Assembly (NCBI RefSeq): GCF_000002995.4
Contig: NW_025062475.1
Coordinates: forward strand, 10,668,187 to 10,732,186
DNA: 64,000 nt
Direction of reading: 5' to 3'
Origin: Brugia malayi
Taxonomy: Eukaryota > Nematoda > Chromadorea > Rhabditida > Onchocercidae
Position 1 is the first letter of the stretch; each line of letters opens with the position of its first letter. A model generated the notes under the pieces. It had not been told where the DNA came from, ran no database searches, and saw nothing but the letters and a program-made list of their open reading frames with translations. The position numbers and the translations under genes were made by a program. Positions 37,533 through 49,643 of this stretch are shown here, in pieces.

Positions 37533-40500
37533 TTACAATTTGGGACAATGAATTTTAACTGATGCTGCACAATGTCTCATCCTGCATTTATTCATGCCAT
37601 TTCAGTTTGCTCACTGAATTAAGGATCTAAACATCATCTAAACTTTTTTCTTATGAATCATCTAGTAGTAACGCAACTTGACACTTTTCTATCATCAAAT
37701 CAATTATACTTACAATCGATTCACCGACTGGATTTTGCCCTTGTGTATTTTTTGTTATGCATGCAATGCGATAAAGTCAGTGTGGGTTTCTCTAAAAATT
37801 ACCTTTGTTTGCTTTTTCATCATGCTAAAATTAATATAAATAAGGCATCTGGTGGTTTTTTCTATTTTGTGGTATGTTCAAAAAAGATTCTTTCATTATT
37901 AAGTGGCTTAATTTTAAAAAAGCTAGAATTTTACATATATGAAAGATGTTGGTTATTTTCAAATTAGAAAAAACTTTATTTCAAATTTATTAATAAAGTG
38001 CTAAAAGCATCGGTAAGAAAAAATAAGTCACTTAATAAAGTAATCATAGAAAATCCCTTACTATTGCTTTTTAAGTTCTCTAATTTTTTAAAGTTCTCTG
38101 TTAAAGTTGTTAAAGTTCTCTAATTCCGAAGCTAAAATATTTCAGAAAACTGAGCTTTATGTATCTGATAATAATCTAATATCTATATATTAAACATTTT
38201 GGCCAGTGTTAATACCAGATATGTTGTATACTTCTTAATAATTATATGATTCTGTTTTTCTTTTTTTTTAAAGGAATCAAACCAGTGTTTAAATCCAATC
38301 ATAATATTTATGCAAAGTGACAATGTATAAGGATATATTATTCCTTAAAAATGAGACCAAAAAAAAAAAACAGAAAACAAATACCGCTTGCTTGGCTCTA
38401 TTTTTAACTATCATTAATTTATCCGATGATAATCGAAACAATTATTCATTTAAATGGACTAAAATTATCAGCTGGTGTAGTTTGTGACCTCAAATACTTC
38501 GAGTTCAAATTTTTTATACACCAAGGATTTCAAGATTGGATAAATTATTAATAGTAGCAGTCGAAAAAAAACAAAAACAGTTCACAGTGACATGTCATTC
38601 ACAGTGAACTTTTTTTACAGATTAATCAATTGGCGCAATAATGAAATCTTTGCAAATTATAATTGTAATTCCGCGTTTCATTTTAAATATTTTAGCGGGA
38701 AAAAGTTATTTATAATAAGTATTTTGAGATGATTAATAGAGTTATACAGTGATGAATCAGAGTGTCAAATTTGTCGAGAATCACTAAATTTATGAAATAA
38801 GGTTGTTTGATATTTAGATTTATCATTGCTGACATATATATACTGCATCCGTAGACATACGACATTCCAAAAAATAACATAACAGATAACTGTCACATAA
38901 TGAGCAACTACTACCAGGAATCTGCCAAACCCACACAATAAACACATTTTTAGTTTAGAAAGATGTCTTTTCCAAGAAAGAAGAAGAAAACTTTGAATCG
39001 AAGTTGTGATTTGATTCATTATTATGCCATCATTTTCTAAGCAAATATGATAGAAAAGTTAGGAATACAACATAAATTTGGACATAGAGTTACAACATTT
39101 CGAAAAAAAGACATTTTCCAAACTTAATAAAATATAGGTAATATCAATGATGGGCAGATCTATGGAAAGTAAAGATCGATATAAGAAGAAAATGATATAC
39201 GAAATACTTTATATAGTATACTAATTATAATTATTTTTTTCATCCAGTTACACAAATACTTTTGGAATTTCGAGTTTTAACTAGATTAATTTAATGTGAT
39301 GTCATCCTATAACAATGTGGAACAACCTTCTTTTGCCAAAATAAATCATCTTTCGCTGCCTTTCTTGAGTATTTCTAATTTTTTACGATCGTATCCCAGA
39401 AATTTCTCATTTTTCCTGACGTCTTCTTTGAAGTATTTCAAAATAAGGATATTAAGAACCATTAAAAGATGTATATTAAGAATCACATACGTTAGTTTAT
39501 AATGTTATGCTTACAATATAATATAGTGCTAATTATCTTTTATTTTAATTTATTTTGCTTTTGCCCGTTAATTTTGATTCATTTTTCGAATAATGTTGTA
39601 GCGAATCGGAAACATTGCAACTTTTCCTATTATATTTTTGCATTATTTCCTTTGTAATTTGTTTATTCCTTTTTTAAACAATGAATTCTTCCTGCAAATT
39701 AAAGAGGAGAATCGATTATTGGAATGATTGCAAATCACAATGAGATTTCCTTGTTTTCATTCTGATGAAATGTTTTGAAAGGAAAAGATTGAAATTAGAG
39801 AGAAAAACAAATATCTGGCTGGATTATAAAACGATTAATCAAATTAGACTTATCATTGTCGATGCATACTATCGCTGCTAGAAGAGCGACCCAAAAGAAA
39901 AAACAAATGTCATCGTGGAAATTAGACTATGGAGGAAGTCTGCAACTGATTAGTGATATATAAATTAAATATTAAATTAGTCGATTTGAATGACTCCAGT
40001 CATTAGATCATACGATTGAGCGTAAATTATATCTCAATTTTGCATCTATTATAAATATTCCTCGAAATTTGCATATGTACTATATGAATGAGCACTACTT
40101 TGCACTCACTAGCTCAACAAATATCGTTCCTGAGGATTACTGGCCATTTTACAATGACATTTACCAAAAAATGAACGAGTGGGCAGCACCCCCAAGTAAA
40201 TGAAGTGTATGAATATGCGTTTATTTGACTTTTATGTAAATTTTTAAGTGTCGGCGCTTTAAATGATAGATGGCTTGATAATCGAAAAATATACAGACAC
40301 GAAGGAAATGTGCTTCCTTTGTCTTTTCTTCTTTTACACTAATAATCTTAAGAAAAATAAAAATTCTTAATTAACCAACCATTCATGAGAATAGTGAAGA
40401 ATGAACATAAAGGAAATGAATGCAAAAATTCAAATTACCAAATGGTCCGATACTTTTACGCTTTTTAAAATTTTTTTCTGCAAAGCAGAAGCTTTCTCTG

Positions 40501-42898
40501 CTTTGCAACAGCCTTCAACTTCTTGAAACTTTGTTACGCTGTTCTGATTGTTTATTACTGAGTGTCTTTGTCACACCAAATAAAAACTAATTTAAAATTG
40601 AAAATCGAATTAAAATTGATACATTAATTAACATTTACATAAACGAACAATTTATAAAACTGACAGCCATCACTGGCAATATGTTATCATTGATAATGTT
40701 GTTGTTAAAACTTGAAAATTTCTAAGTGAAAATTTCAGAAAATCTGCACCAATTTGAACTCAATTGCCCATTTTTCAATTTCAATGGCGTGGTCAATGAC
40801 GGATTGAAATTTTAATGTTCTAAATACTTTATTATTCACATTAATTATTTTCATTTCCTTTGTTTTAAAACTTTTTTATGTTGTTCGTTTTCATCTTGCT
40901 TAATTCTATTTATTTATTGCTGAAGTTTCTTTTACAGATCGGGTATCAACTTGTGTTTTAATTGAGTTTGTAATATTTCAAGTTTAAATGTATTTGAATA
41001 TTTAATATTTTTGTTATTTCGGTTGCAATTCAATTAACTGTGCTTATGTCATATGGAGTCTTCCTTTTGGCTTTTTTATACATTATTTATGCAATCTTCT
41101 TTTTGGTTAAATTCGAAAATTTTTGAAAAGTTTCTGTCACGGTGACATCATTGTTCATTGTATGCTCTTTTTACATGTGTCATGAGTTAGTATCCAATTT
41201 GGTAGCTGGGTAGTCATCTATTGTAAAATAAACTGATATTTTCCCTTAATGTTTATTTTCGTGCACTAAAATAAATGAAGTTGAGCATTCTTTAAGCTTA
41301 AATTCTTTAATCTGAGCTAAAATTTTTCCAATTTAGAATTTTTAAACTTTTGAATTTTAGACACTTAACTTTTTAGTTTTTTGGATTTCTTTTCTCTCTT
41401 AAATTTCCTGCTTTCATTTGTCAAATTCCGGAGTTTCTGAATAAGTTTTAAGTTTCTCAAACTTTAGATTAACTTCCGGACATTTCAAAAAAAAATGAAT
41501 TTTCTATTTCAATTTCTAATTTTGAATCATGACATTTGTGGAATTTTTAGATTTCTTCTTGAATTTTATCAATTTTCTGCTGTTTTTATTATCCTTTTGA
41601 GTTGTTATTTAAACAATTTACCTTCCTATTTTTTTTTAAATGTTTCATACCGTTTTTGGATTTTTTGCGAATTCAGTTTCTCTATTTCCATTTTTCATAT
41701 TCCAAATTATCACTATCATTTTAATCATTAACATCTTCAACAATTTTTTCTGCATTTTCGAGCCTTTTACCCCATTTTTAAAGTTCTTTACACCTTTAAT
41801 TTTCTAGATTTTATTTGTTACACATTTTCCAGTTTTGTATTTCATTAATTGCTTGTTTCCACTTGTTAAAAATTTTGGAATTCTTCTATTTTTAAGTCAA
41901 CTTGTAACTCTAAATAGTTTCTTTCTTGCGTGCTTTCCGAGTATTTTATTTCCATTTCTCATGTATTTAATTAATTTCATAGCTGCATGCAATGACGATG
42001 TGCATTTTTCGATATTTTTACCACGAAAATTTTCCGAGGTCTTTTCTCTTCAGTTTTCAAATTATCGTATCGATTTCTCATTTTATTCAAAATTGAAATA
42101 AACAATGAAAAACATGAAGAAAAAGCTGTTCCATTCCACCTCTTTTTACGTTCTATTGGTACTTTTCATAGTTTCAAATCAATTTCTACCAATTTTTATG
42201 CAGATTTTCTCTATCAATTAATCGATTTAAATCCATCGCTATGAAAATTTGTAATTTTTTCTTTTTTTGAAAGTCTTTCATTAAATTTACATCATTAACA
42301 TGAAACTAATTTTGCTTATTAATGTATGCGCTGAAATTATTTAATTTCTTTCAGTTAACATTGCTTTTGAACTATTAATTTTTCTTGAATTTTTTGTAGC
42401 ATTTCAAAGTTTTTCAGTTCAAAGCAATTTAAATTATTAAATTCAAAAGTGCAAGATTCTGAACTATCATCAGATTTCAGAATTCAAGCAATGTAATTTA
42501 TCACAATTAGTATTTTATCAATCACATCTGCTAACTATATCACAGGAAGGTGCACCTATTAATCATTCAACCAACACTAATTGATCCAATTTCCATTCAA
42601 AATTAAATATTTCAATATCTCTCTGGCAAAGTTAGATGTTCACGCTAAAAAATGATTATCATGTGATCGGTGTTTACATATCATATATTTCATTTTATCT
42701 TATCATGCAACATTTGCATTCTTCCATAACTGCGCGTAGATAGATGTTCAGAGAAATAGAAATATAGAAGAGTATTTAAAACAGACAGAACCAAAAATTT
42801 TCATAACGGTGCCACATGATTACTGGATTAGATACAAAGGCGGAAATTTGAGATGGCACTGTTTTTGCTGGTTGGTGAAGTGTTGTCCGGAAGTGATT
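37533..42898. other. Long intergenic region, mostly empty
   Basis: About 5.4 kb with no supported gene apart from the micro-ORF at 40075. The stretch 41200-42110 is strongly T-rich on the + strand and yields hydrophobic spurious frames. A minus-strand frame at 39019-38765 (84 codons, Cys-rich and hydrophobic) starts with ATG but shows no domain. Confidence 0.4.
40075..40203 (+). CDS. Possible micro-ORF or orphan exon, unrecognised
   Basis: 42 codons from ATG to TGA, with an unusual composition for this AT-rich region: VPEDYWPFYNDIYQKMNEWA is rich in Tyr, Trp, Pro and acidic residues, and the DNA (40120-40200) has visibly more G and C than its surroundings. An acceptor-like CACTCACTAG ends at 40110 and a donor-like GTAAAT lies at 40196, so it could equally be an internal exon. 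No neighbouring exon was found and no family is recognised. Confidence 0.25.
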   Translation: MYYMNEHYFALTSSTNIVPEDYWPFYNDIYQKMNEWAAPPSK

Positions 42899-43037
42899 GA
42901 ATGAGTGGATGGTGACGAGTGGGCCGAAAAGTTGAATGAGTGAATGGTGACGAGTGGGCCGAAAAGTTGAATGAGTGGATGGTGACGAGTGGGCCGAAAA
43001 GTTGAATGAGTGGATGGTGACGAGTGGGCTGAAAAGT
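42899..43037 (+). repeat. 35-bp tandem repeat, four copies
   Basis: Units of 35 bp (ATGAGTGGATGGTGACGAGT followed by GGGCCGAAAAGTTGA) start at 42901, 42936, 42971 and 43006. They differ by single bases (TGAATGG in the second, GGGCTG in the last). The array lies 0.3 kb upstream of the TMX2 start. An antisense frame through it (42776-43123) is a by-product. Confidence 0.95.
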
Positions 43038-43360
43038 CTTTTTAAATTTTGACTTTTATTTTGATTGTTGCTGTTAATGGAGTGAGTTCCATATTGTTTT
43101 GAAGTGTTATGTTGAACGGTCAAATGTTGTCTTAGTAAGTTCTTAAGATGTATCGCTTCTTTGTCATCAATGATCTTATATCATACACACATGCAGAAAT
43201 GTTATTTCTGTTTTTTATATTTATCTGAATTGTTCGAATAATAATCTTTCCATCTCATTTCAGATGTTGTAAACACTCTGCAATTGCCTACATATTTTTG
43301 ACTTCTTTCAGTTGTCTTTCTCAAAGAAGTTTCACAAATTTTAGCCTTCAGTAATTCGAT

Positions 43361-45312
43361 ATGCAATTTGCTAAAGCGCTAATAGAAGTAAAGAAATTAG
43401 CAACGGGTTATTATATCGGTGGCATTATACTGTCATTTACTTTTTTCGTTTTAAAAATTACAGTTGGCGTGTGTGCTCTCGTTTTTGATGAATGTGGCCT
43501 TGATCGAGTAAGTTTGTTTCCAAGTTTTTCATTTTTCCAACTTTTTTAAATAAGCATTCTGCAAATCGCACTAGTTCATCCGTTCTCATCGCATTTTATG
43601 CAAGATCTGTGGTGGATTTAGTGTTTTTATCCAAGATCCCTATGTATTTCGGTCTAGTGTTATGTTTTTTATCGTGTATATCAGCTATTTTGAGTTCATA
43701 AACTTCGTCGGCTGCCGTAAATACGCATTTTTCGAATCTCATTCACTGAATTGAATTTGTTGGCAGCTCATGAAATAAATAAATAAATAAATAAATATAT
43801 ATATATATATATGTTTAGTTAGATGTAATAAATATAACGTCAAATATACCTAATAATTCAGTTCAATCTTTCACTCAAATATTAAATCATTTCTGTTACT
43901 CATCCGTTATAGAGAGAACATGAAATTATGATATTCCTTGCTATTATGGTATTTTATAAGAATCGGAAAGCAGCAAACTGGATGCACTGTCTCGCGAATA
44001 TGTTTCTCTTTTGTAAATTAGCCAATATTTTCTTATTTTTACGAGCTGATCTTATTGCTGGTGTTGTCTACATCTGTGTTTGTCTCAGTAAGTTTATTTC
44101 TTGGGTTTTAAAATTTCCATATAAGCAGATGCTTAATATCAGTATATATGAGATCAGTTACAAAAGAATGTTCATTTTTGTCTAAATAAACTACAGAACT
44201 TGAAGTTGTTTGCTTACTCGTTGATGCATGATCTTCAACTGATCAAGGAAAAGGTGGAGGAAAGTATGAGCAAATAATTACTGGAAGAGAGTAATTGCCA
44301 AATTTTTTATTCCAATTAGTGTTTATCATTTTTCAGAATTCATTTACTTGAATTAATCCTATAAAATTATGAAGAACCCATAGCTTTTTTTATTGCTATT
44401 TTTGCAGTACATTCCGTTTTCTATCCAGAACCAGTTTGTGCAGAATCAGAAAGAACACTTATTTATAACAACACAGAGTTATATGTAAGTTTAGACATTT
44501 TTTTTTTAATATATTAAACAAGTTTTTTGATGAAATATGACTTTTTCAGGAGGAAATTCAACGGAACCCGAAAATAATTTGGCTAGTTTATTTTTATACT
44601 TCCTGGTCACCAGATTGTAAACACGTTTCTCACGTTTTTGCCGAGTTGAGCGACAGGTAAATAATTTCCTTTTTGAATTAATCCTATAAAAATTACAAAA
44701 ATTCGAATTCATCCGAATTTTTGTAGTTTTTAGAATTAAAATGTTAATATGACTTTTTGATCACAAAATTTTTATGATATTTTTTAAGGTTCCATTTGCC
44801 AAATCTAAAATTTGCGAAATTAGATGTGGGAAAATGGTCACAGGAAGCGAACAGGTTCCGTATCAATATACATCCAACCAGTAGACAGTTACCGACGGTA
44901 TATTGCTTTGGACTTGATTTCAAATCCTTAAAAAGTGGAAATGTTGGAATCGAAGGTGTACTTGTTTTTATTTCGAAAAATATCGTTTTACTCATTTTTG
45001 CAGATTTCGTTATTCAAACAAGGTAAAGAAGCACAACGACGACCTACAGTATATAACCGGCGTGCAGTGCCTTTCGTTTTTACTAAAGTAGGATAAATTT
45101 TTAGCAGTTCAAGCAAAGTTCATTCAATCAATTCGAAAATTTCCATGTTTTGATAAAATTGCTTCTATTGTCTGTAATTTGCAAATTTATTCTTCCAGGA
45201 GAACTGCATTCTTGCATTTGATCTCATTAATTTATATGAAGAATGCAAATCAAACATGACAAAAGGCGAAAAAGAACAGTTCATGAATGAACAGTCGAAG
45301 AAAGAAAAGTAA
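43361..45312 (+). CDS. TMX2: TMX2-like thioredoxin-related transmembrane protein
   Basis: Seven exons: 43361-43507, 43913-44087, 44408-44484, 44550-44656, 44789-44897, 45004-45087, 45199-45312; 270 residues. Membrane helices lie near residues 18-41 (GGIILSFTFFVLKITVGVCA) and in exon 2 (IMIFLAIMVFYKNRKA; LIAGVVYICVCL). The thioredoxin-like domain follows (IIWLVYFYTSWSPDC, LKFAKLDVGKW, RQLPTISLFKQGKEAQRRP, spanning exons 5 and 6). The active-site position reads Ser-Pro-Asp-Cys, matching the non-CXXC type of TMX2 (human Ser-Asn-Asp-Cys), so it is probably not a classic disulfide oxidoreductase. The C-terminus KKEK is a KKxx ER-retention signal. In mammals TMX2 sits in the ER, including mitochondria contact sites. 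The exon 5 donor at 44898 (GTATAT) was chosen because it restores the family alignment; reading on to a later GT would not. Confidence 0.92.
43773..43812. repeat. (AAAT)n/(AT)n microsatellite in TMX2 intron 1
   Basis: About six AAAT units followed by an AT run inside the first intron of the TMX2-like gene. Confidence 0.9.
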
Positions 45313-48300
45313 ATTCAAGTATTTTGTATTATTTGCAAAGAACTTCAAATGATAAGATTTGTCCATCAGTCATATTTTTAAAAAAATGTTCTATCTGTAA
45401 GCGTTGAGATTCGTCTGGTCCCAGTTATATTCAGTCATTTGTAGGATGTGCCATAATTTAGTACTTTATTATTCCATTGTTAATTGTATGTGCATAAGTA
45501 AATCTTGCTACAGTTTGAAAATTTGTTTTAATCATTCGTCAATTTGCTTTCGAATCTACTGCACGATACAATGAAAACAACGAGAAAATTGAGGAGAACT
45601 GAAGATGAACGTTAAAAGGTATTGAGCCTGAAGAATTGTGTGGGAATCCTTTTTGCAAAAAATTTGAGTTTGAGAAATTTTAGAAAGTGTAAGTGAAGCT
45701 AAGTAAGAATTTGAATGGATGAGATCATAATTTATTTATGTGTCTTATCAAAAGATGCTGGAAGTTAACCCTCTTTTTTTTTCCCTTCTTAACGATTATA
45801 AATCATTAGATTCAACGATAAAATGGGAAGAAGGAATATTTCAATATAAAATGAGAACGAATTGCACTAATCTACTCAATTAAGATCTGTTAATAGATTG
45901 TGTCAACTGCTATTTAGTTGTAACACAATTTAATCCTTCCCGGATTAAGTATTACATAATGGGCATATTGTGTGCATGCATATACTGATTGCTTGCATTG
46001 ATTTACCGTTTTGCATTTCTTGAATTCTTATCATGTCTTCATATTTTTCAGGCATAATGACTGTAAACTAAAGATTTTCATGATTATTTTTTTTTTTTTA
46101 CTGATTGCTGATGCACTTCAAGGGTTTAGTTAAGGGAAACAAGAAAATTATAGAAAAGATTCCATGTTCTTCCTTTGTTTTGATTTCAATATAACAAATT
46201 TTGTCCATGAAAATTTGACTCACTTTTTTTCGTAATAGAGGAGAATGTTCTACCACTTATTACCGATGTAACCTAATTGGTTAATTGCTGCTTACAGTTT
46301 GAGTAAGAAGGACCCTTGAAATACATTGGTATTAGCTGATGAGGGATGGTCGTTCGTTTAAATGAATGGATCCACTTCAATTGACGCAATTCCTTCCAGA
46401 GAGTTCATATGATGTATTTTGGATAAGTGCAATTGCTGGTTCAATCCTTCATGTCAACATTTTAATTAGAATTCTTTGTCATATTATTGCTCGAATTCAT
46501 TGCATTACCTATTTTATGTGCGGACAAAATTATTTTTACTAACTTGTGTTTTCTACATTTAAGAGATTTCTTTCTAACTTATTGAAAATTTCCGTTATGT
46601 CAAAATCTCGCAATCAAATACTGAATTTTTTACATCACACTAATTTGACTAATTATTTTTGTATGGTTGCAATTTTGCTGAAAAATAAAAGGGTTTTTTT
46701 TTAATCTTTTATGTGTCATAAATTCAAATGAATGAGTTGGAAGTGACAACCTGAATATCAAAGCCTTGCAACGATACTCTGAGGCAATATATTGCTTTTA
46801 ATAAGTTCAAAACATTAGTCAATATTGTGTCCGAAGCAAAAGAAAAATTTTTGCTTCTAATTCTCATGTTGTTTCATTTTTATTTCTCTGTATGAATAAA
46901 TGTCATTTCTGCAATTCAAGATCTTTAGATTATTACTGATAAAACAATATACTTATATTGTTAATTGATAAAATAATTATTGATGAAATAATAAAGTTTG
47001 AAGCATTAAACTACTTAAGGCTGAATTAGATTATTTTATGTTTAAATATTCATAAATCTTAAAATACGACCAGTTAGTAATCATACTTGAAAATTTTCCG
47101 CGAATATGCCATTCGTTTTCAAAAATAGTAGTAGGAATCAAATCATCAAACAAACAGCTATAATATTTGTAAAGAATCAATGTAAAGAATTTGTAAACAA
47201 TTAATGACCCGTTACTATCTTAACATATAATTGTCATTTTTTTTTTCCAGCAAATCCCAATTAATCAAAATCGAAATTAATGGACAGAGAAAGTGTGAAG
47301 TGCTAGTCATTTACACTCTAATGTAACTCATTTTGCATGAATATTCTAATCCATTTCTCCTTGCTCCTCTTGCAACTTGCCCTCCTTCCAATGTAAACAT
47401 AAGAAATGTAATAGAAAATAGTAATAGGAATCAAATCACCAAACAAACAGCTATAATATTCATTAAGTCAGTTAATTGCTTAATTGATAAAGTAGCTCAT
47501 TTTCTCTTTTGTAAATATCTCTACTATTAAAAAAGTATTAACTAAGCAAAAGGTATACAATCAGTAAGTAAATAAATCAATTGAGAAATAACAGAGTAAT
47601 TAGTTAAATGACTAAGCAAACTGTTATTCTTAGTATTAGTATTTCATTTCATAAATTTATGCTTTCAAATTAGGCAGACAAGAACAGTGCTATCAACGAT
47701 GTATACTTACACATTCATGGTAACCTTATCTATATACCATCTGGTCATATTAATCTTTTAGCATAAGTAATCGCTTAAGCAAGTAACCTTAACCCCAAAT
47801 TATTTGGTTATTAGTCCACAATTTATACTTCCTTTTGTATATGTCTGTACATATATACGTTTGAGAAGTTTCATTCTGAAAATCCATATATTTCGAAAGT
47901 AATCGTTATATTCGCTGTTTTTATTCATTTTTGTGAAATTCATCACCTATTTATAACTTTCTACTTTTTTTCATATGAATTTTTTCTATTTTACAAAAAG
48001 ATATTTTGAAAGTAATTGTTATATTCGCTGTTTTATTCACGGAGAAACACCTGCACAATTTAAATTACTGCAAGGTCGCTTATTAACTTTTCCATCAAGT
48101 TTGCGACGATTTCATTTTCACAATTTTAACTGATATATTCCCCGAAGTAATATTTTACCCTTGTGTAACTCGTTCTCAGAATATTTTGTATATACAAAAC
48201 TTACATTATTTTTGATCAAAAAATAAGACAATTATTAAAGTACTTTATAATCATTCCATCTAATCACTGCAACTGAAACTACCGACTTTTTCAAACAAAT

Positions 48301-48547
48301 ACAGTTTTGAAAAAATTTTAGTCGATTTTTATTGTCTAAACATTTATGTGTTATTTTGAATATTATCTTAATTTTTTCAAGTTGTACTTTAGAAAAAAGA
48401 AATTGGATGAGTTTAATTTTCTCATTCAAAGAACAAAGACCGAAAGTTATTTATTTTCGATTTATTTTTAATTCGCTTCAGTAAAGTGACTCATTAAGTA
48501 TTCCCTTCAATAAAGAAATCGCTGTTGTGAGCTTTCAATTTTTCTCC
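45313..48547. other. Intergenic, with two small repeat pairs
   Basis: No gene found. A ~45-bp sequence (AGGAATCAAATCA, then CAAACAAACAGCTATAATAT) occurs at about 47125-47168 and again at 47423-47461. A second pair (GAAAGTAAT, then TTATATTCGCTGTTTT) is at about 47895-47922 and 48007-48035. These may be remnants of a decayed element. The right end is the bHLH gene's upstream region. Confidence 0.45.
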
Positions 48548-49643
48548 ATGTCGCAACAATATTGCGCAAAAAGTGGGAAACAGAAACGACCAAGGAAACG
48601 AAGAGAACAAAATGTTTTGTTTTATGAATTGAAACGTAAGGCAGCAAATGAACGTGAACGAAAGCGAATGTACAGGTGAGAAGATAGAATAATTAAATTT
48701 CTTTGATGATAGATATATTCTGAATTTTTTATTTGCTAGATACTAAAATTCCAGTCTGTCAAATTTAATAAATGAAAACTGTCTTTTTAAATATAAAAAA
48801 TTTTAATCAGATTAAATTTTAGTATTAATGAAGCTTTTGACAAATTACGCCACCTTTTGCCATGGCTGTCACATGACAGAAAAATGAGTAAAGCCTCTAC
48901 GTTACGTGAAGCCATTCGATACATCAAACAGTTGAGCCAATTACTGAATGGTGAACCATCTAATCCAGAGAATACGTCGTACAAAGTTACAGTTAAATCA
49001 GAAATTGAACAATCATCGCTGATTATACCAAATTCAGATGGTATATCAATCCTAAATATTTTTAAATCAACTAGCTTTTATGATTACTGGCTTTCTAGCT
49101 TAATTCATGAAATGGTGAGATAAGATTAATTTCCTAGAACTTTAATTAAAATTCTAAGCTCCCTTTGATTTAAAACTTAATCAAACATCCAATTATTTTT
49201 ATAATTTGAATGCTTTCATAGGGTCAATTATATCAGATATCAATGAATTTTTTTTCGAGTTTTTATTCAATTTAAATTTTGAAAAAATGATGTTTTAATA
49301 AAAAAAAATTCAATAAAATAAAAATTTATTATGTAATATTATTAAATGTACAAAAATTGAAACTTCTTTCATACATAAAAGAAATGTAATTATTACTAGC
49401 ATACTTCTATAAGCGATTTTTGTTTTTTATTTGATTTCAGATCGCCTACCAATAAAATTCGTTGAACTTTCTTGTACGAAAATACCAGATGATTATGGTA
49501 GCATAATTAGAACGAAAAATGGTGCAGTACAGGGTAAATGTAGTAAAGTATGGATACCCAGTACCTGTTATGAGGACATGATGAGTCTCGACAGACATGA
49601 TGAGTTTCATCATCCATATCTATTACCATTTAATGAAGAATGA
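48548..49643 (+). CDS. Divergent class-II bHLH transcription factor
   Basis: Three exons: 48548-48675, 48823-49040 and 49441-49643, 182 residues. A basic N-terminus (KQKRPRKRRE) precedes the bHLH domain. The basic region KRKAANERERKRM (about residues 29-41) has the E-box-contacting Glu and Arg; helix 1 is SINEAFDKLRHLLPWL; the loop is SHDRK; helix 2 is MSKASTLREAIRYIKQLSQL. The domain resembles Ptf1a/Fer3, Twist and achaete-scute types (compare SKVETLR in these). Here the usual Ile/Val-Glu or Val-Asp before Thr-Leu-Arg is Ala-Ser, so subfamily cannot be assigned by eye. Such factors dimerise with an E protein and control neural or mesodermal fates. The C-terminal ~100 residues have no recognised domain. 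Exon 3 was joined by phase (donor GTATAT at 49041, acceptor TTTCAG). Confidence 0.85.

Noticed and set aside
37653..37967. 104-codon plus-strand frame after LTR C
   Set aside because: AT-rich composition, no motif, no splice signals.
38765..39019. 84-codon minus-strand frame with ATG
   Set aside because: Cys/Val-rich hydrophobic stretch, but no recognised domain or neighbouring exons; left unannotated.
41495..42101. Two membrane-like plus-strand frames
   Set aside because: Lie in a strongly T-rich tract that generates Phe/Leu codons by chance.
42776..43123. 115-codon minus-strand repeat protein
   Set aside because: Translation of the 35-bp minisatellite; 35 is not a multiple of three, so the frame shifts from unit to unit.
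44744..44995. Minus-strand frame
   Set aside because: Antisense of TMX2 exon 5.
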